The notes below the pieces were generated by a model. The model was not told the origin of the DNA. It was given only the letters and a program-made list of their open reading frames with translations, and did no database searches. A DNA stretch of 64,000 nucleotides from Ochrobactrum vermis (lineage in GTDB: Bacteria > Pseudomonadota > Alphaproteobacteria > Rhizobiales > Rhizobiaceae): positions 248,001 through 312,000 of the forward strand of contig NZ_PCOC01000001.1 of assembly GCF_002975205.1 (NCBI RefSeq), written 5' to 3'. Position 1 is the stretch's first letter, and every line of letters begins with the position of its first letter. Made by a program: the position numbers and the translations under genes. Shown here piece by piece: positions 26,946 to 34,765 of the stretch.

Positions 26946-27794
26946 TTACAATTTCCAGAGACGCGTTGCATTCTCAGAGAGAAGCAGCGCTTTTTCGTCT
27001 TCGCTGCATCCTTCAAGAAGCGCATGGGTTGTCGCAACCCATGTCGAAAGCCCGGCATCGACATTGCTTGCTAAGGTGCAGACCGGCCAGTCGCTGCCCC
27101 ACACGATCCGCTCCCAGCCGAATGACCGAATAACATGCTCGACATAGGGGCGCAGGGTTTCTACGGTCCAGTTTTCGACATCTGCATAGGCGACCACACC
27201 GGAAATCTTGGCGACCACATTGTCGCGTTGCGAAATCTCGGTAATCCCCTTCTGCCAGCTTTCCAGCGCACCTGATTTGATATCAGGAACGCCGCAGTGA
27301 TCGAGCACAAACTGCACGTCTGGGGCAAAATCGGCCAGCGCTAGCACCTTGTCGACCTGATGGGGAAGGGTGCAGAGATCGAAGGTCAGGCCAGTGCCTT
27401 CCAGCCGCTTGATATTCTCTCGAAACAGCAGGCCCTCGGAGACATTATCGGGTACGACATGCAGCACGCGACGAAAGCCCTTGACGAAAGGATTGCTGCG
27501 GCTCTGTTCTAGATATTCGGCAAATTCCGGTTCTTCCGGGCGGCAGGATGCAATTGCACCTTTGATGAAGCCATTTGACCCTATGGAAATCTCTTGAATG
27601 TGGTCAGTTTCAGCTTGAATGGCATCCTTCGCCACATCCACTTCCATATGCAACGCCGCATTAATGCCGCAGCGTTCGGCCTGCTTCCGATAGGTCTCAA
27701 ACAGAAAGTCGCGGTTCAAGGCTGGTACGTCTCCCAGCCATGGATAATTGAGCGCGCTTTTGTCTATCAGATGCAGATGAGTATCGATAATCAT
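26946..27794 (-). CDS. Amidohydrolase family 2, probable L-fucono-1,5-lactonase
   Basis: A 282-residue TIM-barrel hydrolase of the COG3618 type. Metal-ligand HxH is present in IIDTHLHLID at the N terminus; FVLDHCGVPD and VWGSDWPVC supply the later His and Asp. These are standard for fuconolactonase and related sugar lactonases. In the pathway it would hydrolyse L-fuconolactone to L-fuconate, between sugar oxidation and the dehydratase encoded at 37979–39256. It lies downstream of the iclR gene on the minus strand, so it may be co-transcribed with the regulator. The start codon directly abuts a perfect hairpin (27795–27841). Another deoxy-sugar lactone is possible. Confidence 0.82.
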   Translation of the reverse strand: MIIDTHLHLIDKSALNYPWLGDVPALNRDFLFETYRKQAERCGINAALHMEVDVAKDAIQAETDHIQEISIGSNGFIKGAIASCRPEEPEFAEYLEQSRSNPFVKGFRRVLHVVPDNVSEGLLFRENIKRLEGTGLTFDLCTLPHQVDKVLALADFAPDVQFVLDHCGVPDIKSGALESWQKGITEISQRDNVVAKISGVVAYADVENWTVETLRPYVEHVIRSFGWERIVWGSDWPVCTLASNVDAGLSTWVATTHALLEGCSEDEKALLLSENATRLWKL

Positions 27795-27841
27795 GAAAAC
27801 TCTCCTCTTATGTCATAGTTTCAAAAAAGAAGAGAGTTTTC
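27795..27841 (-). promoter_or_regulatory. Perfect 10-bp hairpin covering the lactonase ribosome-binding site
   Basis: GAAAACTCTC (27795–27804) and GAGAGTTTTC (27832–27841) are perfect inverted arms around 27 bases. On the mRNA, the 3' arm ends at the base before the ATG and contains part of the AGGAG ribosome-binding site. It could block translation initiation or act as an operator. Seen directly; function is inference. Confidence 0.5.
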
Positions 27842-27863
27842 AAATAAGAATTATCGGTCTCGT

Positions 27864-28667
27864 TTATTCTGTTGTTCCGATATCGGAACCGACCAGCTTT
27901 GAGAGGTCTTTGACTGTCTTCTGCAACAGGTCGATGGTCTGTGTGATATCGGGTGCGGACGCCGAATTGACGAGTGTGACATAAGGACAGGTCAGGGCTG
28001 CGATGCAGGAACCGTCAGGGCCGAGAATCGGCGCCGAGAGGTTATAGACGCCAGCCACCTGCGCACTTGGCATCATTTCATAGCCGCGCTCGCGGATCTG
28101 ATCGAGCCGCTCATAGAAGCTTTCATCGAGCTTGATGCTGTCGCTGTCTTTTACATATTCGGCAATCATCATCTTGCGCTCTTCCGGTGAGCGGAAGGCA
28201 AGTAGCACATGACCGGAACCCGTATCGAACAGACTGATATGCGAGCCGACGCGGATCGAGATACCCCAATAATCCGGGGCTTCCTGCTGTGCAATCACCA
28301 CGACGGAGCCACGGTCAAACACGGCAAGCTGGTTGGCCTGTTTTGAACGGTCGGCAAGTTCGCGCATGAAGGGCGTCGCAAAGGAAGCAAGCCTGCGCAC
28401 CGGCGCATGAAGATGCGCAAGGCCGAACAGTTTAAGCGTCAGCGAATAGCGGTCGCCTTCGAGCTTGGTCACGTAACCGCGCTTCACCAGCCGATCGAGC
28501 ATCCGGTAAAACTCGTTAGGGCTGCGGTCGAGATGTTTGGCAATCTCGGCCTGGCTTAATCCGCCATCGACGCTTGCCAGCAATTCGAGAATATCCAGCC
28601 CCTTGTCGAGCGCCGGCGCGCGATAACGATCATCTGTTTCCAAACTGGTTCCCTTCGTGAATAGCAT
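27864..28667 (-). CDS. IclR-family transcriptional regulator of the fucose cluster
   Basis: A 267-residue regulator. The N-terminal winged helix-turn-helix reads ALDKGLDILELLASVDGGLSQ in two parts and AEIAKHLDRSPNEFYRMLDRL. The C-terminal effector domain has YWGISIRVGSHISLFDTGSG and VAGVYNLSAPILGPDGSCIAAL, as in IclR proteins that bind aromatic or sugar-derived acids. It is divergent from the ABC transporter and fucose genes and is the only regulator in the cluster, so it presumably controls them. ATG 28667 is weakly supported; a TTG at 28643 has AAGGGA six bases upstream and may be the true start. Confidence 0.88.
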   Translation of the reverse strand: MLFTKGTSLETDDRYRAPALDKGLDILELLASVDGGLSQAEIAKHLDRSPNEFYRMLDRLVKRGYVTKLEGDRYSLTLKLFGLAHLHAPVRRLASFATPFMRELADRSKQANQLAVFDRGSVVVIAQQEAPDYWGISIRVGSHISLFDTGSGHVLLAFRSPEERKMMIAEYVKDSDSIKLDESFYERLDQIRERGYEMMPSAQVAGVYNLSAPILGPDGSCIAALTCPYVTLVNSASAPDITQTIDLLQKTVKDLSKLVGSDIGTTE

Positions 28668-28754
28668 ACTTCATATACGAACATCTCGGGCGATGAAAGT
28701 AGTGAAGCCATCGAAATCGCCTTGACCGATTGTGAATAGTATGTTTGCATATAA
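28657..28754. promoter_or_regulatory. Repeated element in iclR/ABC divergent promoter, candidate IclR operators
   Basis: GTGAATAG plus CATACTTCATATA (28657–28677) recurs as GTGAATAG plus TATGTTTGCATATA (28732–28753), a direct repeat about 75 bases apart with a few changes and one indel. In addition TCATATACGAACAT (28671–28684) is mirrored by ATGTTTGCATATAA (28741–28754), matching 11 of 14 when inverted. The first copy overlaps the iclR start. Binding sites for IclR are plausible. Confidence 0.5.
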
Positions 28755-28916
28755 ATATAGGAAGCACAATCGGGTGCGGACTGGGGAGTTGTCCGTAAAA
28801 GCGTCGGCCTGAAGTCAGATTGGATTTTCAGGAAACACGATGATCGGGCTCAAGGAGGTTAGAGCGCCGTATGGGGCGCCCGGAAGGGCACGCGGTGTTC
28901 TGGTAGGAGGAGAAGC

Positions 28917-30233
28917 ATGAGGCATTTCACGACATCTGTACTGGCAGGTTCTGTGCTGCTGGCTGCAGGGATGGTTTCTGCGGGGGCTGCGGAACTTCCG
29001 GGCAAATTTGAAGGCGTCACAATTGACGCCAAGCTCATTGGCGGTCAGCAATATGAAGCGCTTTATTCGCGCATTGCTGAATGGGAAAAGGCGACTGGTG
29101 CCAAGGTCAACATCCTGTCCAAGAAGAACCACTTCGAACTGGACAAGGAAATCAAGTCGGACATCGCTTCGGGTTCGATCAACTGGTGCGTTGGTTCCAA
29201 CCACTCGTCCTTTGCGCCGCAATATCCTGATCTCTACGCCGACCTGAACGGTTTGCTTCCAAAGGAAGAAATCGAAGGTTTCGTGCCGTCAGTGATCAAG
29301 GCTTCGACGCTTAACGACAAGCTGGTCATGCTGCCACGCGCGCAGTTCGACGTCTCGGCGCTCTACTATCAGAAGAGCCTGTACGAAGATGATGCCAAGA
29401 AGACCGCTTTCAAGGAAAAATACGGCTACGATCTGGCACCACCAAAGACCTGGAAAGAAGTTTCCGATCAGGCTGTGTTCTTTGCTGATCCACCGAATTT
29501 CTACGGCACACAGTTTGCGGGCAAGGAAGAAGCCATCAATGGCCGCTTCTATGAAATGCTCGTTGCTGAAGGCGGTGAATATCTCAAGGACGGCAAGCCA
29601 GCTTTCAATTCGGAAGCCGGTGTCCGTGCGCTCGATTGGTTTGTCAATCTCTACAAGGCCAAGGCAGTTCCTGCCGGCACGACAAACTATCTCTGGGATG
29701 AGCTGGGCGCTGGCTTTGCATCGGGCACCATCGCAATCAACTTGGATTGGCCAGGCTGGGCGACCTATTTCAACGATCCAAAGTCGTCGAAAGTCGCAGG
29801 CAATGTCGGGATCGTTCCTCCACCTGCAGGTTCATCGGGCAAGCGCACCGGCTGGTCGGGTCATCACGGCTTCTCGGTCACTGAATCCTGCGGCACCAAG
29901 GAAGCTGCTGCTTCGCTCGTCTGGTTCCTGACCAATGAGGATTCGCAGAAGCAGGAATCGGCTGCCGGCACGCTGCCAACCCGTACCGCTGTCTGGGATT
30001 ATGTCATCGAACAGGCTGCTTCCGATCCATACAAGAAGGAAGTGCTCTCGGTATTCCAGGAAACGGCAAAGACCGCTTTCCCGGTTCCTCAGACACCATC
30101 CTGGATCGAAATTTCAAACGCTGTCTATCCTGAGCTTCAGGCCGCGATCCTTGGCGACAAGACTTCGCAGCAGGCGCTTGACGATGCAGCCAAGAAAGCA
30201 ACGCAGATCCTCGAGGATGCAGGCGAACTCTGA
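28917..30233 (+). CDS. Carbohydrate ABC transporter binding protein (SBP family 1)
   Basis: A 438-residue periplasmic binding protein. Signal peptide: FTTSVLAGSVLLAAGMVSAG with cleavage near AGAAE. The mature part carries family-1 features: LNDKLVMLPRAQFDVSALYY, PKTWKEVSDQAVFF, GTIAINLDWPGWATYF and TLPTRTAVWD. Strong AGGAGGAG ribosome-binding site. It is first in the plus-strand cluster and separated from the permease genes by a hairpin and a dispersed repeat, so it is probably made in excess. Ligand: probably L-fucose or a fucose-containing or related sugar, inferred from the downstream enzymes. Confidence 0.92.
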   Translation: MRHFTTSVLAGSVLLAAGMVSAGAAELPGKFEGVTIDAKLIGGQQYEALYSRIAEWEKATGAKVNILSKKNHFELDKEIKSDIASGSINWCVGSNHSSFAPQYPDLYADLNGLLPKEEIEGFVPSVIKASTLNDKLVMLPRAQFDVSALYYQKSLYEDDAKKTAFKEKYGYDLAPPKTWKEVSDQAVFFADPPNFYGTQFAGKEEAINGRFYEMLVAEGGEYLKDGKPAFNSEAGVRALDWFVNLYKAKAVPAGTTNYLWDELGAGFASGTIAINLDWPGWATYFNDPKSSKVAGNVGIVPPPAGSSGKRTGWSGHHGFSVTESCGTKEAAASLVWFLTNEDSQKQESAAGTLPTRTAVWDYVIEQAASDPYKKEVLSVFQETAKTAFPVPQTPSWIEISNAVYPELQAAILGDKTSQQALDDAAKKATQILEDAGEL

Positions 30234-30250
30234 TTTCGCTTGGTAACTCT

Positions 30251-30288
30251 ATGGCCCGCCTTTGGGAAACCGACTGGCGGGCCATTTT
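30251..30288 (+). terminator. Hairpin after the binding-protein gene
   Basis: ATGGCCCGCC (30251–30260) / GGCGGGCCAT (30276–30285) followed by TTT. Likely partial terminator or message-stabilising stem between the binding-protein gene and the permease genes. Confidence 0.7.
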
Positions 30289-30301
30289 GACAGGTTTTCC
30301 C

Positions 30302-30394
30302 CTTAGAGTGCCATGCATCCAATTGGACACATAAAGGACGCTCTAAACTATTGAATCTACGCATCGTGCTTTTCAAAAATCGATTTCGATTTTT
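30302..30394. repeat. Dispersed intergenic repeat with hairpins
   Basis: TTAGAGTG…CGCTCTAA (from about 30304 to 30349) followed by GCATCGTGC and AAAAATCG (30375–30382) / CGATTTTT (30387–30394). The order of blocks looks like a Brucellaceae intergenic repeat. It occupies most of the 196-base gap before the first permease gene. Confidence 0.55.
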
Positions 30395-30429
30395 AGGCCG
30401 GTGCTGTGGTCCGCCGCTTCGGAAGAACA

Positions 30430-31323
30430 ATGTTTAAACGAATTTCCCCGCCGGTACTGCTTCTGCTTCCGGCCTTCATCATTCTCGCGGCGGTGGTCCT
30501 GTTTCCCCTCGCGCTTTCGCTTTATTCAAGCTTCACGCCATTCCGGCTGACGCGCCCTGACAGCCTGTTCACCTTCATCGGCCTGCGCAATTATCAGCGC
30601 ATCATGAGCGATTGGGTGTTCTGGGCTGCATTCATCCGTACGGTGATCTTCCTCACCATCGCGCTCAATCTGGAAATGCTGCTCGGCCTTGGTCTGGCGC
30701 TGCTCATCAATAAGGCCACCCATGGCCAGCGCGTTTTGCGCACGCTGATGATGTTCCCGATGATGTTTTCGCCGGTGCTTGTCGGCTTCCAGTTCAAGTT
30801 CATGTTCAATGACAATATCGGTCTGGTGAACAATGCGCTCCAGTCGCTTGGCATTACCCACAACGCTATTCCATGGCTGATCGACGGTAATCTGGCGCTG
30901 TTTGCGATTTTGCTCGCAGAAGTCTGGATGTCGACCTCGGTATTCGCAATCCTCATTCTGGGCGGTCTTCTGTCCATGCCGCAGGACCCGGTTGAAGCGG
31001 CGCGCGTTGACGGCTGTACGCCATGGCAGACATTCTGCTATGTCATCTGGCCTTATCTTATGCCATTTGCCTTTATCGCAATGACCATTCGTTCGCTCGA
31101 TGTGGCGCGTGCCTATGACATCGTGAAGATCATGACCGATGGTGGCCCGGCACGGCGAACCGAGCTGATCTGGACGCTGGTCGGGCGCACCGCCTATTCG
31201 GATGCGCAGATGGGCTTGGCCAATGCCATGGCCTATGTCGCGATCCTGCTCTCGATCCTCTTCACCGTAATGTTCTTCCGCAAGCTTGCAGCCGCACGCG
31301 CGCAAATTGGAGCGGAGTGGTAA
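30430..31323 (+). CDS. Carbohydrate ABC permease 1 (MalF/UgpA type)
   Basis: Inner-membrane permease of 297 residues with about six helices. The EAA loop is DPVEAARVDGCTPWQTFCYV. First helix PVLLLLPAFIILAAVVLFPL. ATG 30430 is preferred, with GGAAG just upstream; a GTG at 30406 would extend it into the repeat. Its stop codon lies within the ribosome-binding region of the second permease. Confidence 0.92.
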   Translation: MFKRISPPVLLLLPAFIILAAVVLFPLALSLYSSFTPFRLTRPDSLFTFIGLRNYQRIMSDWVFWAAFIRTVIFLTIALNLEMLLGLGLALLINKATHGQRVLRTLMMFPMMFSPVLVGFQFKFMFNDNIGLVNNALQSLGITHNAIPWLIDGNLALFAILLAEVWMSTSVFAILILGGLLSMPQDPVEAARVDGCTPWQTFCYVIWPYLMPFAFIAMTIRSLDVARAYDIVKIMTDGGPARRTELIWTLVGRTAYSDAQMGLANAMAYVAILLSILFTVMFFRKLAAARAQIGAEW

Positions 31324-31325
31324 TC

Positions 31326-32204
31326 ATGGCTTCCAAAACCCTCTCTAATGATCAGCATCGCCTGCTGCGTCGCGTCAAGAAAGTCGCCTACCTCATCGGC
31401 CTGTTTCTGGCGATGACCGTCATCTGCCTGCCGGGCCTGTGGATCGTGCTGTCCTCGCTGCGTCCGCCGGTCGAAATCATGGCAAAGCCGCCGGTCTGGA
31501 TCCCGCAGGAAATCACGCTGGAAGCCTATCGCGCTATGTTCTCGGGCGCGGGCGCGGGGGGCATTCCGGTCTGGGATTATTTCCGCAACTCGCTCATCAT
31601 TTCGGTCACCTCGACTGTGATTGCGCTGATCGTCGGCGTATCGGGCGGCTATGCCTTTGCGCGCTTCCGCTTCTGGGGCAAGTCTACAACCTTCATCGGC
31701 CTCATGCTGACGCGTTCGGTGCCGGGCATTGCGCTTTCGCTGCCGCTCTTCATGGTGTTTTCCCGCGTTGGCATCATCGACACGCATTTCGGCCTCATCC
31801 TGACCTATGTGGCACTGAATGTGCCGTTCACGATCTGGCTGATCGACGGTTTCTTCCGTCAGGTGCCGAAGGACCTGGCCGAAGCAGCACAGATCGACGG
31901 CTGCACGCGCTGGCAGGCTTTCTGGCAGGTGGAGTTTCCGCTGGCCGGTCCCGGCATTGCGACGGCAGGCATCTTTGCCTTCCTCACCTCGTGGAACGAA
32001 TATGCACTGGCATCCCAGCTCACCCGTTCCGTCAATTCCAAGACCCTTCCTGTCGGTCTTCTCGATTACACCGCTGAATTCACCATCGACTGGCGCGGCA
32101 TGTGCGCGCTGGCGGTCGTGATGATTATTCCGGCGCTGACCCTCACATTCATCGTCCAGAAACACCTCGTTGCTGGTCTGACGTTCGGCGCGGTTAAAGG
32201 TTGA
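31326..32204 (+). CDS. Carbohydrate ABC permease 2 (MalG/UgpE type)
   Basis: A 292-residue permease partner with about six helices. The EAA loop is DLAEAAQIDGCTRWQAFWQV. C-terminal AVVMIIPALTLTFIVQKHLV and GLTFGAVKG are typical of MalG-like proteins. ATG 31326 follows GGAG at eight bases and begins two bases after the permease 1 stop. Works with permease 1 and the ATPase that follows seven bases downstream. Confidence 0.92.
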   Translation: MASKTLSNDQHRLLRRVKKVAYLIGLFLAMTVICLPGLWIVLSSLRPPVEIMAKPPVWIPQEITLEAYRAMFSGAGAGGIPVWDYFRNSLIISVTSTVIALIVGVSGGYAFARFRFWGKSTTFIGLMLTRSVPGIALSLPLFMVFSRVGIIDTHFGLILTYVALNVPFTIWLIDGFFRQVPKDLAEAAQIDGCTRWQAFWQVEFPLAGPGIATAGIFAFLTSWNEYALASQLTRSVNSKTLPVGLLDYTAEFTIDWRGMCALAVVMIIPALTLTFIVQKHLVAGLTFGAVKG

Positions 32205-32211
32205 TATAGCA

Positions 32212-33303
32212 ATGGCCCAGCTTTCCATCAAAAATCTCGTCAAGCGCTACGGCAATATCGGCGTCGTGCATGGCATCAATCTCGAAATCGCGGACAAGGA
32301 GTTCGTCGCGCTCGTCGGTCCGTCCGGCTGCGGCAAGTCCACGACGCTGCGCATGATCGCGGGTCTGGAATCCATCACCGATGGCACGCTGGAAATCGGC
32401 GGCAAGGTGGTGAACGATCTGCCGCCGCGCGACCGCAACATCTCGATGGTGTTCCAGTCCTATGCGCTTTATCCGCATATGTCGGTGCGCGAAAACATGG
32501 GTTTCTCGCTGAAGATCGCCAAGCAGCCGCAGGCGGACATCGACCGCCGCGTCAATGAAGCCTCGGCCATTCTCGGCCTCGAAGCGCTGATGGAGCGCCG
32601 CCCGGCGCAGCTCTCCGGCGGCCAGCGCCAGCGCGTTGCCATGGGTCGCGCCATCGTGCGCAATCCGGAAGTGTTCCTGTTCGACGAACCGCTGTCGAAT
32701 CTTGATGCCAAGCTGCGCACCCAGATGCGCACCGAAATCAAGAAGCTGCACGCCAAGGTGCAGTCCACGGTCGTTTACGTGACGCATGATCAGGTCGAAG
32801 CCATGACGCTTGCCGACCGCATCGTCATCATGCGCGATGGCCATATCGAGCAGGCCGGAACCCCGGATGAAGTCTTCAAGCGTCCGGCGACGCAGTTCGT
32901 TGCCGGTTTCATCGGCTCCCCGCCGATGAATATGGGCGAGGCGACGGCAACGGGCGGCGATCTGGTCTTCGCCAATGGCGACCGCCTGCCGCTGCCTGCA
33001 CAGTTCCAGGGCAAGGCCAAGGATGGCTCCAAGGTAACATTCGGTCTGCGTCCGGATGATGTCTTCCCGAAAGGTCATGGCATTTCCACCAGTGACGCCG
33101 TGTTTGAGAAGGACATGCGCGTTTCGATTACCGAGCCGCTCGGCAATGAAACGCTGGTTTTCGTGGAATTCGCCGGCAAGGAGTGGGTGGCGCGCATGCT
33201 GAACCCGCGTCACCTGCAGCCGGGCGAAACCATCACCATGCAACTCGATCTGTCGCAGGCGCATCTGTTCGATGTGGCAAGCGGCAAGACTTTGGCAGTC
33301 TGA
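32212..33303 (+). CDS. Carbohydrate ABC transporter ATPase (MalK/UgpC type)
   Basis: A 363-residue ATPase: Walker A GPSGCGKSTT, Q-loop MVFQSYALYPHM, signature LSGGQRQRVAMGRAIV, Walker B VFLFDEPLSNLDAKLR, H-loop VTHDQVEA. The C-terminal third is an OB-fold/TOBE domain (VTFGLRPDDVFP, LGNETLVFVEFAGKEWVARM), the part that in MalK binds regulators. Energises the import of the sugar bound by the protein encoded at 28917–30233. Confidence 0.95.
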   Translation: MAQLSIKNLVKRYGNIGVVHGINLEIADKEFVALVGPSGCGKSTTLRMIAGLESITDGTLEIGGKVVNDLPPRDRNISMVFQSYALYPHMSVRENMGFSLKIAKQPQADIDRRVNEASAILGLEALMERRPAQLSGGQRQRVAMGRAIVRNPEVFLFDEPLSNLDAKLRTQMRTEIKKLHAKVQSTVVYVTHDQVEAMTLADRIVIMRDGHIEQAGTPDEVFKRPATQFVAGFIGSPPMNMGEATATGGDLVFANGDRLPLPAQFQGKAKDGSKVTFGLRPDDVFPKGHGISTSDAVFEKDMRVSITEPLGNETLVFVEFAGKEWVARMLNPRHLQPGETITMQLDLSQAHLFDVASGKTLAV

Positions 33304-33305
33304 TC

Positions 33306-34424
33306 ATGGCACGTATTGAAAAAGTTGAACTACGCATGGTTGACCTTCAGCCGAAGGTCAAGCGCACCGATGCAATCCAGAGCTTCGTCAGCCAGGAAAC
33401 GCCGATTGTCACCATCACCGATAGTGATGGTGCGGTGGGTACGGGTTATAGCTACACCATCGGCACCGGCGGTTCGTCCGTCATGCGCCTGTTGAGCGAC
33501 CATCTCGTGCCGCTGATCATCGGTGAGGAAGCCGATTGCATCGAAGCCATCTGGCGCAAGCTGGAATTTGCGACGCACGCCACAACCATCGGCGCGATTA
33601 CCGCCTTGGCGCTGGCGGCCATTGATACGGCACTTTGGGACTTGCGGGCAAAAAAGCAGAACCTGCCACTTTGGAAACTCGCTGGCGGTGCCAAGGATCG
33701 CTGCCCGCTTTATACGACCGAAGGCGGCTGGCTGCATATCGAGAAAGAAGCGCTGGTCGAGGATGCTCTGCAAGCCAAAGCCAAGGGGTTCTCCGGTTCT
33801 AAGGTGAAGATCGGCAAGCCACATGGTTCGGAAGATTATGCGCGTCTTTCGGCTGTTCGTGCAGCCGTTGGTGACGGCTTCGAAATCATGACCGATTGCA
33901 ATCAGGGCTTTACGGTGGACGAAGCCATTCGTCGTGCCGAGCGCCTGAAGGAGCTTGATCTGGCTTGGATCGAAGAGCCGATTCCGGCTGACGATCTCGA
34001 CGGCCATATCCGCCTGACGCGCTCCACCCCGACGCCGATTGCGGTGGGTGAATCGATCTATTCGATCCGTCATTTCCGCGAATATATGCAGAAGGGCGCA
34101 TGCTCCATCGTGCAGGTGGATGTGGCGCGCATCGGCGGCATCACGCCATGGCTGAAAGTGGCACATGCGGCGGAAGCCTTCGATATTCCGGTTTGCCCGC
34201 ACTTCCTGATGGAACTGCATGTGAGCCTTACTTGTGCTGTGCAGAACGGCCGTTATGTCGAATATATCCCGCAGCTCGATGAACTGACCACCAAGGGTAT
34301 GGAAATCCGTGATGGTCACGCCATCGCGCCGTCTGAGCCGGGCATTGGTATCGAGTGGGATTGGGACGCGGTGCGTGCCCGGTCAATCTCGGAATTCACC
34401 TGCGAGATTGTGGAGGCCGCATGA
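33306..34424 (+). CDS. Mandelate racemase/muconate-lactonizing enzyme family, probable sugar-acid dehydratase
   Basis: A 372-residue enolase-superfamily enzyme. Catalytic pattern: the second-strand base Lys in SKVKIGK, metal ligands in MTDCNQ, IEEPI and VGES, and a barrel-end His in CPHFLMELH. This arrangement (KxK base plus His) fits acid-sugar dehydratases or racemases. It is distinct from the L-fuconate dehydratase encoded at 37979–39256, which has its own characteristic sequence. Two such enzymes in one cluster suggest either a second sugar acid or a branch step. Start ATG 33306, three bases after the ATPase stop. Overlaps the mutarotase-like gene by ATGA. Substrate unknown. Confidence 0.85.
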   Translation: MARIEKVELRMVDLQPKVKRTDAIQSFVSQETPIVTITDSDGAVGTGYSYTIGTGGSSVMRLLSDHLVPLIIGEEADCIEAIWRKLEFATHATTIGAITALALAAIDTALWDLRAKKQNLPLWKLAGGAKDRCPLYTTEGGWLHIEKEALVEDALQAKAKGFSGSKVKIGKPHGSEDYARLSAVRAAVGDGFEIMTDCNQGFTVDEAIRRAERLKELDLAWIEEPIPADDLDGHIRLTRSTPTPIAVGESIYSIRHFREYMQKGACSIVQVDVARIGGITPWLKVAHAAEAFDIPVCPHFLMELHVSLTCAVQNGRYVEYIPQLDELTTKGMEIRDGHAIAPSEPGIGIEWDWDAVRARSISEFTCEIVEAA

Positions 34425-34765
34425 CCACGCCCGTAAAACAGCGCATGGGCATGGTGATAGGGCTCAATGCGGAAAAGATCGCAGACTATAAGAAGCTGCA
34501 CGCTGCCGTGTGGCCGGAAATTCTGGCGCTCATCTCGGAATGCAACATCACAAACTATACGATCTTTCTCAAAGAGCCGGAAAACCTGTTGTTCGGCACA
34601 TGGGAATATGTCGGCACCGACTTTGAGGCCGACATGAAGAAGATGGCCGATAACCCGAAAAATCAGGAATGGTGGTCCGTCTGCATGCCGTGCCAGAAGC
34701 CGCTCGAAACCCGCAAAGAGGGCGAGTGGTGGGCGATGATGGAAGAGGTGTTCCATCATGACTGA
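34421..34765 (+). CDS. L-rhamnose mutarotase family protein (probable L-fucose/rhamnose mutarotase)
   Basis: A 114-residue ferredoxin-like-fold protein of the RhaM (DUF718) family, which interconverts pyranose anomers. Conserved active-site surroundings: YKKLHAAVWPEI with the catalytic His, YTIFL, LFGTWEYVG and the C-terminal WWSVCMPCQKPL. In the oxidative pathway an anomerase speeds supply of the form used by the dehydrogenase. ATG 34421 is nested in the previous stop codon; the gene overlaps the next by eight bases. L-fucose specificity is inferred from context. Confidence 0.85.
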   Translation: MTTPVKQRMGMVIGLNAEKIADYKKLHAAVWPEILALISECNITNYTIFLKEPENLLFGTWEYVGTDFEADMKKMADNPKNQEWWSVCMPCQKPLETRKEGEWWAMMEEVFHHD

